Source: Microbacterium galbinum (GTDB taxonomy: Bacteria; Actinomycetota; Actinomycetes; Actinomycetales; Microbacteriaceae). From it: a stretch of DNA of 64,000 nt. Of this stretch, positions 21,068 through 30,534 are shown one piece after another; position 1 is the first letter of the stretch; every line of letters starts with the position of its first letter. The stretch spans positions 3,253,630-3,317,629 of the forward strand of contig NZ_CP078077.1 in assembly GCF_023101185.1 (NCBI RefSeq), read 5' to 3'. The notes under the pieces are model-generated. The model did no database searches. It was not told where the DNA came from and saw only the letters and a list, made by a program, of their open reading frames with translations. The position numbers and the translations under genes were made by a program.

Positions 21068-21556
21068 ATGACCCGGCGTACACACCGCGGCCTCGCCGCG
21101 CTCGCACTCACGGCGACTCTCTCACTCACCCTGCTCGGCTGCAGCAGTTCGGACGAACCCGAACGCGATTCCGGGACCGGTCAGGTGACGGAGGAGGGCA
21201 CCATCGACATCGTCGCCCTCGAGCTCGGCGACTGCATGATGGACGCCCCCAGCGGGCTGCGCGAAGACATCGACGTGGTGCCCTGCACGGAGCCCCACGA
21301 CCAGGAGGTCTTCCACGAGATCACCATGCCCGACGGCGATTTCTCGGAGACCGACATCGACGCGGCGAGCATGGAGTGCATCGGAGAGCCCTACACAGCG
21401 TTCATCGGTCTCGAGAAGGCCGAGTCGGTGTTCGAGGTGTTCCCCCTCATCCCGAGCGAGACCTCGTGGGACGAGCACGACGACCGGACCATCCAGTGCG
21501 TGATCTTCGACCCCTCAGGCCCCGTGACCGGCACGCTCGCGGGAGCTTCCCGCTAG
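21068..21556 (+). CDS. Lipoprotein with septum-formation-like domain
   Basis: A 162-residue lipoprotein. The signal peptide ends in a lipobox (LLGC, Cys25), followed by an acidic linker and a domain with four cysteines in paired positions (GDCMMD, VPCTEPHD, ASMECIG, IQCVIF). The 'GDC...VPC..PHD.EV' pattern matches the Septum_form/DUF4190-associated domain seen in many actinobacterial surface proteins; the true role is unknown. It probably shares the def transcript. Its 3' end overlaps convergent copB by 42 bp. Confidence 0.7.
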   Translation: MTRRTHRGLAALALTATLSLTLLGCSSSDEPERDSGTGQVTEEGTIDIVALELGDCMMDAPSGLREDIDVVPCTEPHDQEVFHEITMPDGDFSETDIDAASMECIGEPYTAFIGLEKAESVFEVFPLIPSETSWDEHDDRTIQCVIFDPSGPVTGTLAGASR

Positions 21557-23662
21557 AACGTCGCGGTCGTCGGGTCGGAGGTCGAGCCGGCGCAGGAGCT
21601 GGGCGTTGAGCGCGACGACGACCGTCGACAGCGACATCAGCACCGCACCGACCGACATCGGCAGCACGAACCCGATCGGCGCCAGCACACCCGCGGCCAG
21701 AGGCACGGAGAGCAGGTTGTACCCGGCCGCCCACCAGAGGTTCTGCGACATCTTGCGGTAGGTCGCACGCGACAGCTCGATCACGGACACGACGGAGCGC
21801 GGGTCGGAGCTGGCCAGGATCACCCCGGCCGAAGCGATCGCCACGTCGGTGCCCGCGCCGATCGCGATCCCGACGTCCGCCTGTGCCAGCGCGGGAGCAT
21901 CGTTCACGCCGTCCCCCACCATCGCGACGATCCTGCCCTCCCGCTGCAGCTCCGCGACCTTCGCCGACTTGTCCTCCGGACGCACCCCCGCGAACACACG
22001 TCGTATGCCGAGCTCCGCGGCGACGGCATCCGCGACCGCCTGCGCATCTCCGGTGATCATGACGACCTCCACGCCGCGACGACGCAGGTCGTCGACCGCG
22101 GTACGGGACTCGGCGCGCACCTCATCGGCCAGCGCGAACGCGCCGATCACCGTACCGTCGACCACCGCGTGCAGGATGATCGCGCCCGTCGCCCGCCACG
22201 TCTCGGCGACGGGCAGCTCGTGCGCTCCGATCTCATCGAGCAGTTTCGGACCGCCCACGCGCACATCGGCACCGTCGACGGTCGCCCGAACCCCGACCGC
22301 CGGCGACGACGAGAAGCCGACGGCCGACGGGGTGTCGAGTCCACGCTCCTCCGCCGCGCGGACGATCGCCCGGGCGAGGGGGTGCTCGCTGTCACCCTCC
22401 GCCGACGCCGCCAGTGCGAGCACGCGGGCCGGATCGACTCCATCGACCGCCGCGATGTCGGTGACGACCGGCTCGCCGCGCGTCAGCGTTCCGGTCTTGT
22501 CGAACAGCACCGTGTCGACGGTGCGCATGCGCTCGAGCGCCAACCGGTCCTTCACCAGGATGCCCGCGCGAGCGGCCCGTTCGGTCGCGATCGAGACCAC
22601 GAGCGGGATCGCCAGACCCAGCGCGTGCGGGCAGGCGATCACGAGGACCGTGATCGAGCGCACGACGGCGGCATCGACGTCGCCGACGGCCGACCACACC
22701 ACGGCGGTCACCGCCGCCGAGATCAGGGCGAACCAGAAGAGCAGCGCCGCCGCACGGTCGGCGAGCCGCTGAGCGTGCGAGGTCGAGTTCTGCGCATCCT
22801 CGACGAGTCGACGGATGCCGGCCAGCGCCGTGTCGTCGCCGACAGCCGTGATCTCGACGCGGAGGCCCGAGTCGGTCGCCACCGTGCCCGCCGTGACGAT
22901 GTCGCCGGGCGTACGGGTCACAGGACGCGACTCCCCGGTGATCATCGACTCGTCCATCGCCGCGCTGCCGTCGACGATCCGGCCGTCGGCGGGTACCCGC
23001 GCGCCGGGACGCACGACGACGAGATCGCCTACGCGGAGTGCATCCGGCGGCACGCGCACGGTGCGCTCGCCCTCGATGCGTTCGGCTTCATCGGGCAGGA
23101 GCGCGGCCAGCGAGTCGAGTGCCGACGTCGTCTGCGCGAGTGAGCGCATCTCGATCCAGTGACCGAGCAGCATGATGACGATGAGGAGGGCGAGTTCCCA
23201 CCAGAACTCCAGCTCGTGATGCAGCACCCCGAGCGTCGCTCCCCACGAGGCGAAGAAGGCGACGGTGATCGCGAGGGCGATCAACAGCATCATGCCGGGG
23301 CGTCGCGCGCGCAGTTCGCCCACGGCGCCCTGGAGGAACGGCCGGCCACCCCACACGTACATCACCGAACCGATCACCGGGGCGACGAAACGCACCGGGC
23401 CGTCGGGGATCTCGTAGCCGATGATCATCGCGAACATCGGGGAGAGCAGCACGACGGGGACCGCGAGCACCAGGTTGATCCAGAAGAGTCGCCGGAACTG
23501 GCCCACGTGGTCGCCGTGGCCGGAATGACCGGCGTGCCCGGAGTGGCCGGAGTGCCCGGGGTGTCCGTCGTGCCCGGAATGGTCGTCGACTTTCGCCTGG
23601 CCTCCGTGGGGTGGCGCCGAGTGCTCGTGCTCCGGGTGCGCGTGTGGGTGCGTCTCGCTCAT
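21515..23662 (-). CDS. copB: Copper-exporting P1B-type ATPase, CPH (CopB-like) class
   Basis: A 715-residue heavy-metal ATPase. The N-terminus is a His/Gly-rich metal-binding stretch (roughly residues 1-52, over a dozen His) in place of an HMA domain. The membrane metal site is CPH (ACPHALGLA), the P1B-3 signature linked to Cu(II)/Cu(I) export. The catalytic core is intact: phosphorylation site [31 protein letters not shown]. The ATG at 23662 overlaps the copA stop (ATGA). It is the last gene of the copZ-copA-copB operon and pairs with a CPC-class pump. Confidence 0.92.
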   Translation of the reverse strand: MSETHPHAHPEHEHSAPPHGGQAKVDDHSGHDGHPGHSGHSGHAGHSGHGDHVGQFRRLFWINLVLAVPVVLLSPMFAMIIGYEIPDGPVRFVAPVIGSVMYVWGGRPFLQGAVGELRARRPGMMLLIALAITVAFFASWGATLGVLHHELEFWWELALLIVIMLLGHWIEMRSLAQTTSALDSLAALLPDEAERIEGERTVRVPPDALRVGDLVVVRPGARVPADGRIVDGSAAMDESMITGESRPVTRTPGDIVTAGTVATDSGLRVEITAVGDDTALAGIRRLVEDAQNSTSHAQRLADRAAALLFWFALISAAVTAVVWSAVGDVDAAVVRSITVLVIACPHALGLAIPLVVSIATERAARAGILVKDRLALERMRTVDTVLFDKTGTLTRGEPVVTDIAAVDGVDPARVLALAASAEGDSEHPLARAIVRAAEERGLDTPSAVGFSSSPAVGVRATVDGADVRVGGPKLLDEIGAHELPVAETWRATGAIILHAVVDGTVIGAFALADEVRAESRTAVDDLRRRGVEVVMITGDAQAVADAVAAELGIRRVFAGVRPEDKSAKVAELQREGRIVAMVGDGVNDAPALAQADVGIAIGAGTDVAIASAGVILASSDPRSVVSVIELSRATYRKMSQNLWWAAGYNLLSVPLAAGVLAPIGFVLPMSVGAVLMSLSTVVVALNAQLLRRLDLRPDDRDVLAGSSRERAGHGA

Positions 23663-25902
23663 CGTTCTCTCCGCTCGTCGCGTGCGCCACTGCGGAATCC
23701 GCGCAGGCGCAGACTGTTGCCGACCACGAACACGCTCGACAACGCCATCGCGGCGCCGGCCAGCATCGGGTTCAGCAGTCCGAGGGCGGCGACCGGGATC
23801 GCCGCCACGTTGTACGCGAAGGCCCAGAACAGGTTTGTCCGGATCGTGCGCAGGGTGCGGCGCGACAGGCGGATCGCGTCGACGGCGCTGCGCAGATCCC
23901 CGCGGACCAGCGTGATGTCGGATGCCTGGATCGCGGCATCCGTTCCCGTTCCCATCGCGATGCCGAGGTCGGCACGCGCGAGCGCAGGCGCATCGTTGAC
24001 GCCGTCGCCGACCATCGCGACCGTTCGTCCCTCGCTCTGCAGCCGCGCGACGACCTCGGCCTTCTGCGCGGGGAGCACCTCGGCGATGACCTCGTCGATG
24101 CCGACCTCGCGAGCGATATGACGCGCGACGGCCGCGTTGTCGCCCGTCAGCAGCACCGGGGTGAGGCCGAGCGCCTTCAGCTGCTCGACCGCTGCGGCGC
24201 TCGTCGGCCGCACGGCATCCGCCACGACGAGCACGCCTCGGACCGCTCCGTCCCAGCCGACCGTCACGACCGTGCGCCCCGCCACCTCGTGGGAACCGTG
24301 GATGGAGTGGTCGCGCGTGCTCGTCGCTCCGGCGAACATCGCCGCGCGGCCGACGCGCACACGATGCCCGTCCACGACGCCCTCCACTCCGATGCCCGGG
24401 TGGTTGACGAAGCCGTCGACCGCCGGAAGCGTCCCGGCTTCGGCCTCCGCCGCCTGCGCGATCGCCCGTCCGATCGGATGCTCGGAGGCGGCCTCGAGGG
24501 CACCGGCGAGGCGGAGCAGTCGTGTGCGATCCGCTCCCGGCTCGACGATCACGTCCACGAGGCTCATCGCGCCCCGGGTGACCGTTCCCGTCTTGTCGAG
24601 CACGACCGTGTCGACCGCGCGCGTGGATTCGAGCACTTCGGGGCCCTTGATGAGGATCCCCAGCTGGGCTCCGCGACCGGTACCCACGAGCAGCGCGGTC
24701 GGCGTCGCCAGGCCGAGGGCGCACGGGCAGGCGATGACCAGCACCGCGACGGCCGCCGTGAACGCCATCGTGGCCGACGCACCGACGGCGAACCAGGTGA
24801 CGAGCGTGCCGAGCGCGATCACCAGAACGACCGGCACGAAGACACCCGAGATGCGATCGGCCAGGCGCTGCACCTCGGCCTTCCCGGTCTGCGCCTCCTC
24901 CACCAGTCGCGCCATCTGCGCGAGCTGGGTGTCGGCCCCGATCCGTGTCGCCCGGACGACGAGGCGGCCGCCGGCGTTCACGGTCGCGCCGGTGACGGAG
25001 TCTCCCACGGCGACCTCGACGGGAACGGACTCGCCCGTCATCATCGAGGCGTCGACGGCCGACGTACCCGACACGACGATGCCGTCGGTCGCGATCTTCT
25101 CACCGGGGCGCACCACGAACTCGTCGCCGATCCGTAGCTCGTCCGCCGGGACGCGTTGCTCGACACCTCCCCGGAGCACCGCGACGTCCTTCGCCCCGAG
25201 CTCCAGCAGAGCGCGCAGCGCCGCTCCCGCGCGACGCTTCGACCGCTTCTCGAAGTAGCGACCGGCGAGGATGAACATCGTCACGCCCGCCGCGACCTCG
25301 AGGTAGATCGCATCGGCGCCGTCGGACGGCGTCAGGACGAACTCGAACGGATGGGTCATCCCCGGCATGCCCGCCATGCCGAAGAACAGCGCGTAGAGCG
25401 ACCAGAGGAACGCCGCGATCGTTCCCATCGACACGAGCGTGTCCATGGTCGCCGCACCGTGTCGGAGGTTCACCCAGGCCGCCCGGTGGAACGGCCACCC
25501 GCCCCACACCACGACGGGAGCCGCGAGCGTCAACGAGGCCCACTGCCAGTACGTGAACTGCAGCGCCGGGATCATCGCCATCGCGATGACGGGGACGGTC
25601 AGCGCGACGGAGACCCACAGCCGGGTGCGCAGGCCGTCGAGCTCGGGGTCGCCCGCGGCATCCGGTTCGGCATCCTGGGCGCGGGCGGGCAGCGCCGCCG
25701 TGTACCCGGCCTTCTCGATCTCGGCGATCAGGACGGCCGGGTCGTAGCCCTCCGGCGCCGCGACCGACGCCTTCTCGGTCGCGTAGTTGACCGTGGCGGT
25801 CACCCCGTCGAGCCGATTCAGCTTCTTCTCGATCCGCGTCGCGCACGACGCGCACGTCATCCCGCCGATCTCGAGGTCGACGCCGATCGCCCCGGCGGTC
25901 AT
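23659..25902 (-). CDS. copA: Copper-exporting P1B-type ATPase, CPC (CopA-like) class
   Basis: A 747-residue Cu(I) efflux pump of the plasma membrane. One N-terminal HMA domain has GGMTCASC (Cys17, Cys20). The intramembrane site is CPC ([12 protein letters not shown]). DKTGTVT, TGES, the HP locus (SEHPIGRA) and [14 protein letters not shown] are all intact. I start it at the ATG at 25902, which overlaps the copZ stop by one base; the longer upstream reading is Arg-rich shadow. It is expected to be regulated with copZ by the CsoR-like site at 26140-26156. Confidence 0.95.
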   Translation of the reverse strand: MTAGAIGVDLEIGGMTCASCATRIEKKLNRLDGVTATVNYATEKASVAAPEGYDPAVLIAEIEKAGYTAALPARAQDAEPDAAGDPELDGLRTRLWVSVALTVPVIAMAMIPALQFTYWQWASLTLAAPVVVWGGWPFHRAAWVNLRHGAATMDTLVSMGTIAAFLWSLYALFFGMAGMPGMTHPFEFVLTPSDGADAIYLEVAAGVTMFILAGRYFEKRSKRRAGAALRALLELGAKDVAVLRGGVEQRVPADELRIGDEFVVRPGEKIATDGIVVSGTSAVDASMMTGESVPVEVAVGDSVTGATVNAGGRLVVRATRIGADTQLAQMARLVEEAQTGKAEVQRLADRISGVFVPVVLVIALGTLVTWFAVGASATMAFTAAVAVLVIACPCALGLATPTALLVGTGRGAQLGILIKGPEVLESTRAVDTVVLDKTGTVTRGAMSLVDVIVEPGADRTRLLRLAGALEAASEHPIGRAIAQAAEAEAGTLPAVDGFVNHPGIGVEGVVDGHRVRVGRAAMFAGATSTRDHSIHGSHEVAGRTVVTVGWDGAVRGVLVVADAVRPTSAAAVEQLKALGLTPVLLTGDNAAVARHIAREVGIDEVIAEVLPAQKAEVVARLQSEGRTVAMVGDGVNDAPALARADLGIAMGTGTDAAIQASDITLVRGDLRSAVDAIRLSRRTLRTIRTNLFWAFAYNVAAIPVAALGLLNPMLAGAAMALSSVFVVGNSLRLRGFRSGARDERRER

Positions 25903-26114
25903 CAGACGCGGACGGCCGAGTACCCGGCCTCGGATACGGCCGAGAGGATCTGCGCATCGTCGACGTCCGCAGCGGTGATGCGCAGCATGCCGGTCTGCGC
26001 GCTGACGTCGACGATCTCGACGCCCTCGATCTGCTCGACCTCCTCGCGGACCGACATCTCGCAATGGCCGCAGGTCATCCCGGTCACCCGGTAGTCGGCG
26101 GTGGTGTCGCTCAT
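25902..26114 (-). CDS. copZ: Copper chaperone (heavy-metal-associated domain protein, CopZ-like)
   Basis: A 70-residue single HMA domain with the metal-binding loop GMTCGHC (Cys15, Cys18) and the C-terminal SEAGYSAV typical of CopZ. It hands Cu(I) to CopA. The ATG at 26114 has an AAGGAG SD seven nt upstream. It is the first gene of the copper operon, directly behind the palindromic operator. The intervening His (CGHC) is common in actinobacterial CopZ. Confidence 0.93.
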   Translation of the reverse strand: MSDTTADYRVTGMTCGHCEMSVREEVEQIEGVEIVDVSAQTGMLRITAADVDDAQILSAVSEAGYSAVRV

Positions 26115-26136
26115 GAGAACTCCTTCGGAGTGTTCG

Positions 26137-26165
26137 TGGATACCCCCTGGGGGTATTAGATGCAA
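26137..26165 (-). promoter_or_regulatory. Copper-operon promoter with CsoR-type operator between -35 and -10
   Basis: On the minus strand, TTGCAT (26160-26165) and TATCCA (26137-26142) are separated by exactly 17 nt. A perfect 17-bp palindrome, ATACCCCCTGGGGGTAT at 26140-26156, lies across the spacer and the edge of the -10. Its TACCCC...GGGGTA form matches operators of CsoR, the Cu(I)-sensing repressor. No csoR gene is in the window. Confidence 0.78.
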
Positions 26166-26267
26166 CGCCACTCTACCCCTCGTATTCCCCGAGCGCACGC
26201 GAGAGCGGCCGGACACCTTCGCCGAACGCCTGAGCGGCGAGGCGAGGAGGGCCAGCCGAGAAAAGGG

Positions 26268-26293
26268 AAAAGCCCCTCCGAAGAGGGGCTTTT
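26268..26293 (-). terminator. Rho-independent terminator after tRNA-Asn
   Basis: A perfect 11-bp stem (AAAAGCCCCTC / GAGGGGCTTTT) with a 4-nt loop, A/T-flanked on both sides, so it could work in either direction. It sits 3 nt beyond the CCA end of the minus-strand tRNA-Asn. Confidence 0.9.
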
Positions 26294-26296
26294 CAT

Positions 26297-26372
26297 TGGC
26301 TCCCCGGCTTGGACTCGAACCAAGAACCTGCCGGTTAACAGCCGGCTGCTCTGCCAATTGAGCTACCGAGGA
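26297..26372 (-). tRNA. tRNA-Asn (GTT anticodon), CCA encoded
   Basis: A 76-nt cloverleaf on the minus strand. The acceptor stem pairs TCCTCGG with CCGGGGA, and discriminator G plus an encoded CCA follow. The D arm reads AGCTCAATTGGCAGAGC. The anticodon loop CTGTTAA gives GTT (Asn). The T arm contains GGTTCGAGTCC. All stems close well. Confidence 0.97.
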
Positions 26373-26469
26373 ATGTGCTCCGCTGCGCGGGCAACTCGAC
26401 AAGCTTAGCAAACTCCGAGCGGTGCACGTGACACCAGAGGCGGTTATCGCGCTCTCGGGCGTGTCGCGC

Positions 26470-27252
26470 TCAGCGCCGGGAATCCGCCTCCGCGTTCGGC
26501 ACCCAGAGCAGGTCCTTCCCGACCCCCCGCGCGACCACGTGCCCGGCGCGGAGCATGAGCGTCTCGGCGTTGAGCTCACGGATGAAGTCGGCGTCGTTCG
26601 TGACGAGCAGAGCCGCCATCGACTGCTCCTTCCGGCGGCGGGTGATCGCATCGAAGACCACCGGACGCACCTCGAGATCGAGGTTCGCGAGGATCTCGTC
26701 GGCGATGAGCACCTGCGGTTCGAGCACGAACGAACGGGCGATCGCGACGCGCTGGCGCATTCCCGCGCTCAGCTCGTAGGGGAACTTCGCCGCGGTGCCG
26801 AGCGGCAGATGCAGCTCGTCGAGCAGCGTGGCGACGCGGATCGAGAGCGCCTTGCTGTTCACGCGCTTCTCGCGCATCAGGATGGGTTCGGCGATCACCT
26901 CGTTGACCGTGAGCCGGGGCGGAAGATCGGCGCCGGCTCCTTGCGGCACGAAACCCGTGCGGTAGGTGAGCACGCGGTGCTTGCGACCGGGACGCCGCGC
27001 GTCGACGCCGCAGACCTCCGCGCGGCCGCCGACGACCTTCACCGAGGGATCGGTGGATCCGGCCAGCGCCGCCACGAGGCTCGACTTACCCGACCCCGTA
27101 GGACCGGCGATGCAGAGGAGCGCGCCCGGGGCGAGCGAGAACGAGACGCCGTCGACCGCACGCGTCGGAGAGCCGTGCCCGATCCGGTCGATGACCAGAT
27201 CGGAACAGTCGATGGCGTGGGTGGAGGCGTGCCTGCGGGACATGCATCCCAT
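26470..27252 (-). CDS. Orphan ABC-type ATPase with a substituted H-loop
   Basis: About 260 residues. Walker A is GPTGSGKSS, the Q-loop region is TGFVPQG, the signature is LSAGMRQRVAIARSF (like peptide/nickel ABC ATPases), and Walker B/D-loop reads VLIADEILANLD. The H-loop position reads LLVTNDADF: Asn replaces the histidine normally needed for efficient ATP hydrolysis, and the usual DEPT is DEIL. No permease or binding protein is adjacent. It lies 28 nt downstream of dnaG, probably in that transcript. Start chosen for GGAGG; an ATG at 27243 is an alternative. Function unknown. Confidence 0.72.
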   Translation of the reverse strand: MGCMSRRHASTHAIDCSDLVIDRIGHGSPTRAVDGVSFSLAPGALLCIAGPTGSGKSSLVAALAGSTDPSVKVVGGRAEVCGVDARRPGRKHRVLTYRTGFVPQGAGADLPPRLTVNEVIAEPILMREKRVNSKALSIRVATLLDELHLPLGTAAKFPYELSAGMRQRVAIARSFVLEPQVLIADEILANLDLEVRPVVFDAITRRRKEQSMAALLVTNDADFIRELNAETLMLRAGHVVARGVGKDLLWVPNAEADSRR

Positions 27253-27280
27253 CCTGCCCTCCCCCGACGGCCGTGGGGGG

Positions 27281-29143
27281 TTACGACTCGACGAACCGCT
27301 GACGCTCGATGTCGATGTCGCGCAATCGCATGCGGAGCGCACGACCGCCGTCGGAGTCGGCGGGCACCCGCTGGACCGCGCCCAGGAGCTCCTGCTTCTC
27401 ACTCTCGAGCTGCCGCATGATGAGGCGTCGCGCGAGATCGGTGGTGCTGGCCACGGCGCCCTCCTCGTTGCGCGCGGGGAAGGGCATCATGAGCAGTTCA
27501 CCCGCGAGCGTGCGGTACGGCTCGCGCACGCTGTTGACGGCATCCGTCGCCCACCCCGCCCGCGTGCGGTCGGCAGCGGCGGCCACGGCCTCGCGCACCG
27601 CATCGAGGGCCGGGGTGCGCAGGGGGGCGCCGAGCGCCCGCGAGAGCAGCGGCTGGTCGATCTGGTGACCGTACTGCAGCGCTCCCATCAGCGCATCGCG
27701 CTCCACGGCGACATCGGCCGAGCGCGGCAGGCTCGCGAGCGTGACCGGTGCGATTCCGGATGCCGCTCCCTCACCCCCGCCGGACGGTACCGTCTCGCGC
27801 CGCGACGGGGCACTCTGCGAGCCGCCCCGCGCCGAGCGCTCCACTTCGGTGTGCACCTCGGTCGGATCCATGCCCAGACGGCGGGCGAGCACGCGCTCGT
27901 ATCCGGGACGCAACAGGCGATCGCGGATCTCGGCCACGATCGGGGCGGCCGCGCGCAGGGCGCCGACGCGCCCCTCCACGGTCGCCAGGTCGAAGCCGGC
28001 GAGCTTGCGATCGATCGCGAACTCGAACATCGGCACCTTGGCGTCCATCAGCCCGCGCACGGCGGCGTCGCCACGCTGCAGTCGCAGATCGCAGGGATCG
28101 AGGCTGTCGGGAGCCACGGCCACGAAGGTCTGCGCGTTGAAGCGGTCGTCCTCGGTGAACGCGCGCAGCGCCGCCTTCTGTCCCGCCTCGTCGCCGTCGA
28201 ACGTGAACACGACTTCGCCCGAGGCGTTGTCGTCGCCCATCACCCGGCGCAGCACCTTGATGTGCTCGGCCCCGAAGGCCGTTCCGCAGGTCGCCACCGC
28301 CGTCGTGAGGCCGGCGAGATGGCACGCCATGACATCGGTGTATCCCTCGACGACCACGACGCGCCGCGGATCGCCGCGGGAGATGTCGCGCTTGGCGAGA
28401 TCGAGACCGTAGAGCACCTGCGCCTTCTTGTAGATCGGCGTCTCGGGGGTGTTGAGGTACTTCGGCCCCTGGTCGTCGTCGAAGAGCTTGCGCGCGCCGA
28501 ACCCGATCGTCTGGCCCGACACATCGCGGATCGGCCAGACCAGGCGCCCGCGGAACCGGTCGTACACGCCGCGCTGCCCGGTGGAGACCAGGCCCGCGGT
28601 GCTGAGTTCCTCGCGCGTGAAGCCCTGGGCCGTCAGCGCCTTGAGCATGCCGTCCCATCCGCGCGGCGCGAAGCCCACGCCGAAGTGCGCGGCGGCACCC
28701 GCGTCGAAGCCGCGCTCGCCCAGGAACCGTCGCCCCGCCTCGGCATCCGCCGACAGCAGCTGCGACCGGAAGAACTCGGCCGCCGCGGTGTTCGCGGCGT
28801 AGAGCCGGCTCCGACCGCTCGTCTCGGGAGCAGCACCGCCGTCCTCGTAGTGGAGGGTGTATCCGATGCGGCCGGCGAGCCGCTCCACCGCCTCGGTGAA
28901 GCTCACGTGGTCCATCTCGCGCAGGAACGAGTACACGTCTCCCGACTCGCCGCACCCGAAGCAGTGGTAGTACCCCACCTGCGGGCGCACGTGGAAGCTC
29001 GGGCTCTTCTCGTCGTGGAACGGGCAGAGTCCCTTGAGCGATCCGACACCGGCTGATTTCAGCGCGACGCGCTCCCCCACGATGTCGGCGATGTTCGTGC
29101 GCGACTTGACCTCGTCGACGTCGGCCTGCCGGATGCGGGGCAT
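27281..29143 (-). CDS. dnaG: DNA primase
   Basis: A 620-residue primase that makes RNA primers at the replication fork. The N-terminal CHC2 zinc finger is visible (Cys40, His43, Cys61, Cys64), followed by the Toprim core with VVVVEGYTDVMA and FTFDGDEAGQKAA. The C-terminal helicase-interaction region has ordinary length and a Ser/Gly-rich linker. Its ATG shares bases with the dgt stop (29143), so the two are coupled. Confidence 0.97.
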   Translation of the reverse strand: MPRIRQADVDEVKSRTNIADIVGERVALKSAGVGSLKGLCPFHDEKSPSFHVRPQVGYYHCFGCGESGDVYSFLREMDHVSFTEAVERLAGRIGYTLHYEDGGAAPETSGRSRLYAANTAAAEFFRSQLLSADAEAGRRFLGERGFDAGAAAHFGVGFAPRGWDGMLKALTAQGFTREELSTAGLVSTGQRGVYDRFRGRLVWPIRDVSGQTIGFGARKLFDDDQGPKYLNTPETPIYKKAQVLYGLDLAKRDISRGDPRRVVVVEGYTDVMACHLAGLTTAVATCGTAFGAEHIKVLRRVMGDDNASGEVVFTFDGDEAGQKAALRAFTEDDRFNAQTFVAVAPDSLDPCDLRLQRGDAAVRGLMDAKVPMFEFAIDRKLAGFDLATVEGRVGALRAAAPIVAEIRDRLLRPGYERVLARRLGMDPTEVHTEVERSARGGSQSAPSRRETVPSGGGEGAASGIAPVTLASLPRSADVAVERDALMGALQYGHQIDQPLLSRALGAPLRTPALDAVREAVAAAADRTRAGWATDAVNSVREPYRTLAGELLMMPFPARNEEGAVASTTDLARRLIMRQLESEKQELLGAVQRVPADSDGGRALRMRLRDIDIERQRFVES

Positions 29144-30534
29144 CAGCGGGCCCCTTCGACGACGGTCGACCTCTCGGCGTGCGCGCGCGCCCCGGGGCGT
29201 GCGTGACGGGGGGTCCAGATGCCGACCTCGGCCGGGTCGATCTCGCCCACGAGGCGGTTGTGCCAGTCGATCGCGCTCTGGTCGGTGAGGCTGGCGATCT
29301 GGTCGACGATGACGCGGGCGCGCTGATCATCGGTGTCGGCGTCGTGAAAGTCCGCGGCGAACGCCGGTTCGAGCACATCGGCACCGGCCGACCACAGCGT
29401 GTCGGTCTGCCAGAGTGCGTCTGCGAGACGGGTGAGCACCCGGCGCTGCTCCTTGTAGACGCCCTTGCGCGCCTCGATCGTCACGATGGCCTGGCCCATG
29501 ATGCCCTTGAGCACGGCGATCTCGGCCTCGACCACGCGCGGCACGACGACGTGTGCGTTGTAGCGCACCAGGGCCTTGCTGCCGTAGGCCTCGCGGGTCG
29601 CCGAGACGGCCGCGCGGGCGAAGCGCCCGATCAGGTCGCTCGTCAGGTTCTTCAGACGCGCGAGCGACTGGCGGCTGCGGTCGAACGACGAGAGCCACAT
29701 CGACTGCGAAGAGAGACGGTAGAGCGCGTCGGCCAGCTCCTCGCGCGTGAAGTCGTACCCCACCCACTGCTGGATGCGTCCGAGCAGGGCCTCGTGCTCT
29801 GCCGGATCCGAGAGCTGGGCGACGTCGAGGTAGCCGTTGACGATCGCATCCTCGAAGTCGTGCACCGAGTAGCCGATGTCGTCGGAGAGGTCCATGATCT
29901 CGGCCTCGATGCAGCGCAGACGCCCGGGCGCACCCTCGCGCATCCAGCGGAAGACCGCCTCGTCCTCGGGGTACACGCCGAACTTGAGCCGGCCACCGGG
30001 GTCGGGCACCGGGCTGTCGACCGTCCACGGGTACTTGCACGTGGCGTCGAGACTCGCGCGCGTGAGGTTGAGTCCGACGGAGCGCTCGTCGTCGTCGAGC
30101 ACCTTCGCCTCGAGACGGGTGAGGATGCGCAGCGACTGCGCGTTGCCCTCGAATCCGCCGATGTCGGCCGCCCATTCGTTGAGCGCACGCTCACCGTTGT
30201 GGCCGAAGGGCGGATGCCCGAGATCGTGACTGAGGCAGGCGGTGTCGACGACGTCGGCCGAGACACCCAGAGCGGTGGCGAGTTCGCGCCCCACCTGCGC
30301 CACCTCGAGCGAGTGGGTGAGGCGGTTGCGGGCGAAGTCGGCCGTGCTCGCGGGGCTCAGCACCTGCGTCTTGGCGGCGAGGCGGCGCAGGGCCGCCGAA
30401 TGCAGGACGCGGGCCCGGTCGCGGGCGAAATCGTCGCGCTCCGAACGATGGGTCTCGGCGAAGAAGCGCTCGGCGTCGCGCGGGTCGTATCCGTCGCCGC
30501 GAGGTGCGCGCGCCGGTGTGACCGCGTCACCCAC
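29143..30534 (-). CDS. dgt: Deoxyguanosinetriphosphate triphosphohydrolase-like protein
   Basis: A 463-residue HD-superfamily phosphohydrolase that converts dNTPs, classically dGTP, to nucleoside plus triphosphate. The motifs are RLAAKTQV, RLTHSLEVAQVGREL (His74), and the HD pair in CLSHDLGHPPFGHNGE (His103-Asp104). The start is a GTG at 30534, overlapping the upstream dus stop by 8 bp. The dus-dgt-dnaG order is typical of actinobacteria. Exact nucleotide preference is not predictable. Confidence 0.93.
   Translation of the reverse strand: MGDAVTPARAPRGDGYDPRDAERFFAETHRSERDDFARDRARVLHSAALRRLAAKTQVLSPASTADFARNRLTHSLEVAQVGRELATALGVSADVVDTACLSHDLGHPPFGHNGERALNEWAADIGGFEGNAQSLRILTRLEAKVLDDDERSVGLNLTRASLDATCKYPWTVDSPVPDPGGRLKFGVYPEDEAVFRWMREGAPGRLRCIEAEIMDLSDDIGYSVHDFEDAIVNGYLDVAQLSDPAEHEALLGRIQQWVGYDFTREELADALYRLSSQSMWLSSFDRSRQSLARLKNLTSDLIGRFARAAVSATREAYGSKALVRYNAHVVVPRVVEAEIAVLKGIMGQAIVTIEARKGVYKEQRRVLTRLADALWQTDTLWSAGADVLEPAFAADFHDADTDDQRARVIVDQIASLTDQSAIDWHNRLVGEIDPAEVGIWTPRHARPGARAHAERSTVVEGAR

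Noticed and set aside
26297..26372. tRNA-Asn as an integration hotspot with a mobile island beside it
   Set aside because: No integrase, direct repeat of the tRNA 3' end or shift in gene style is seen on either side.
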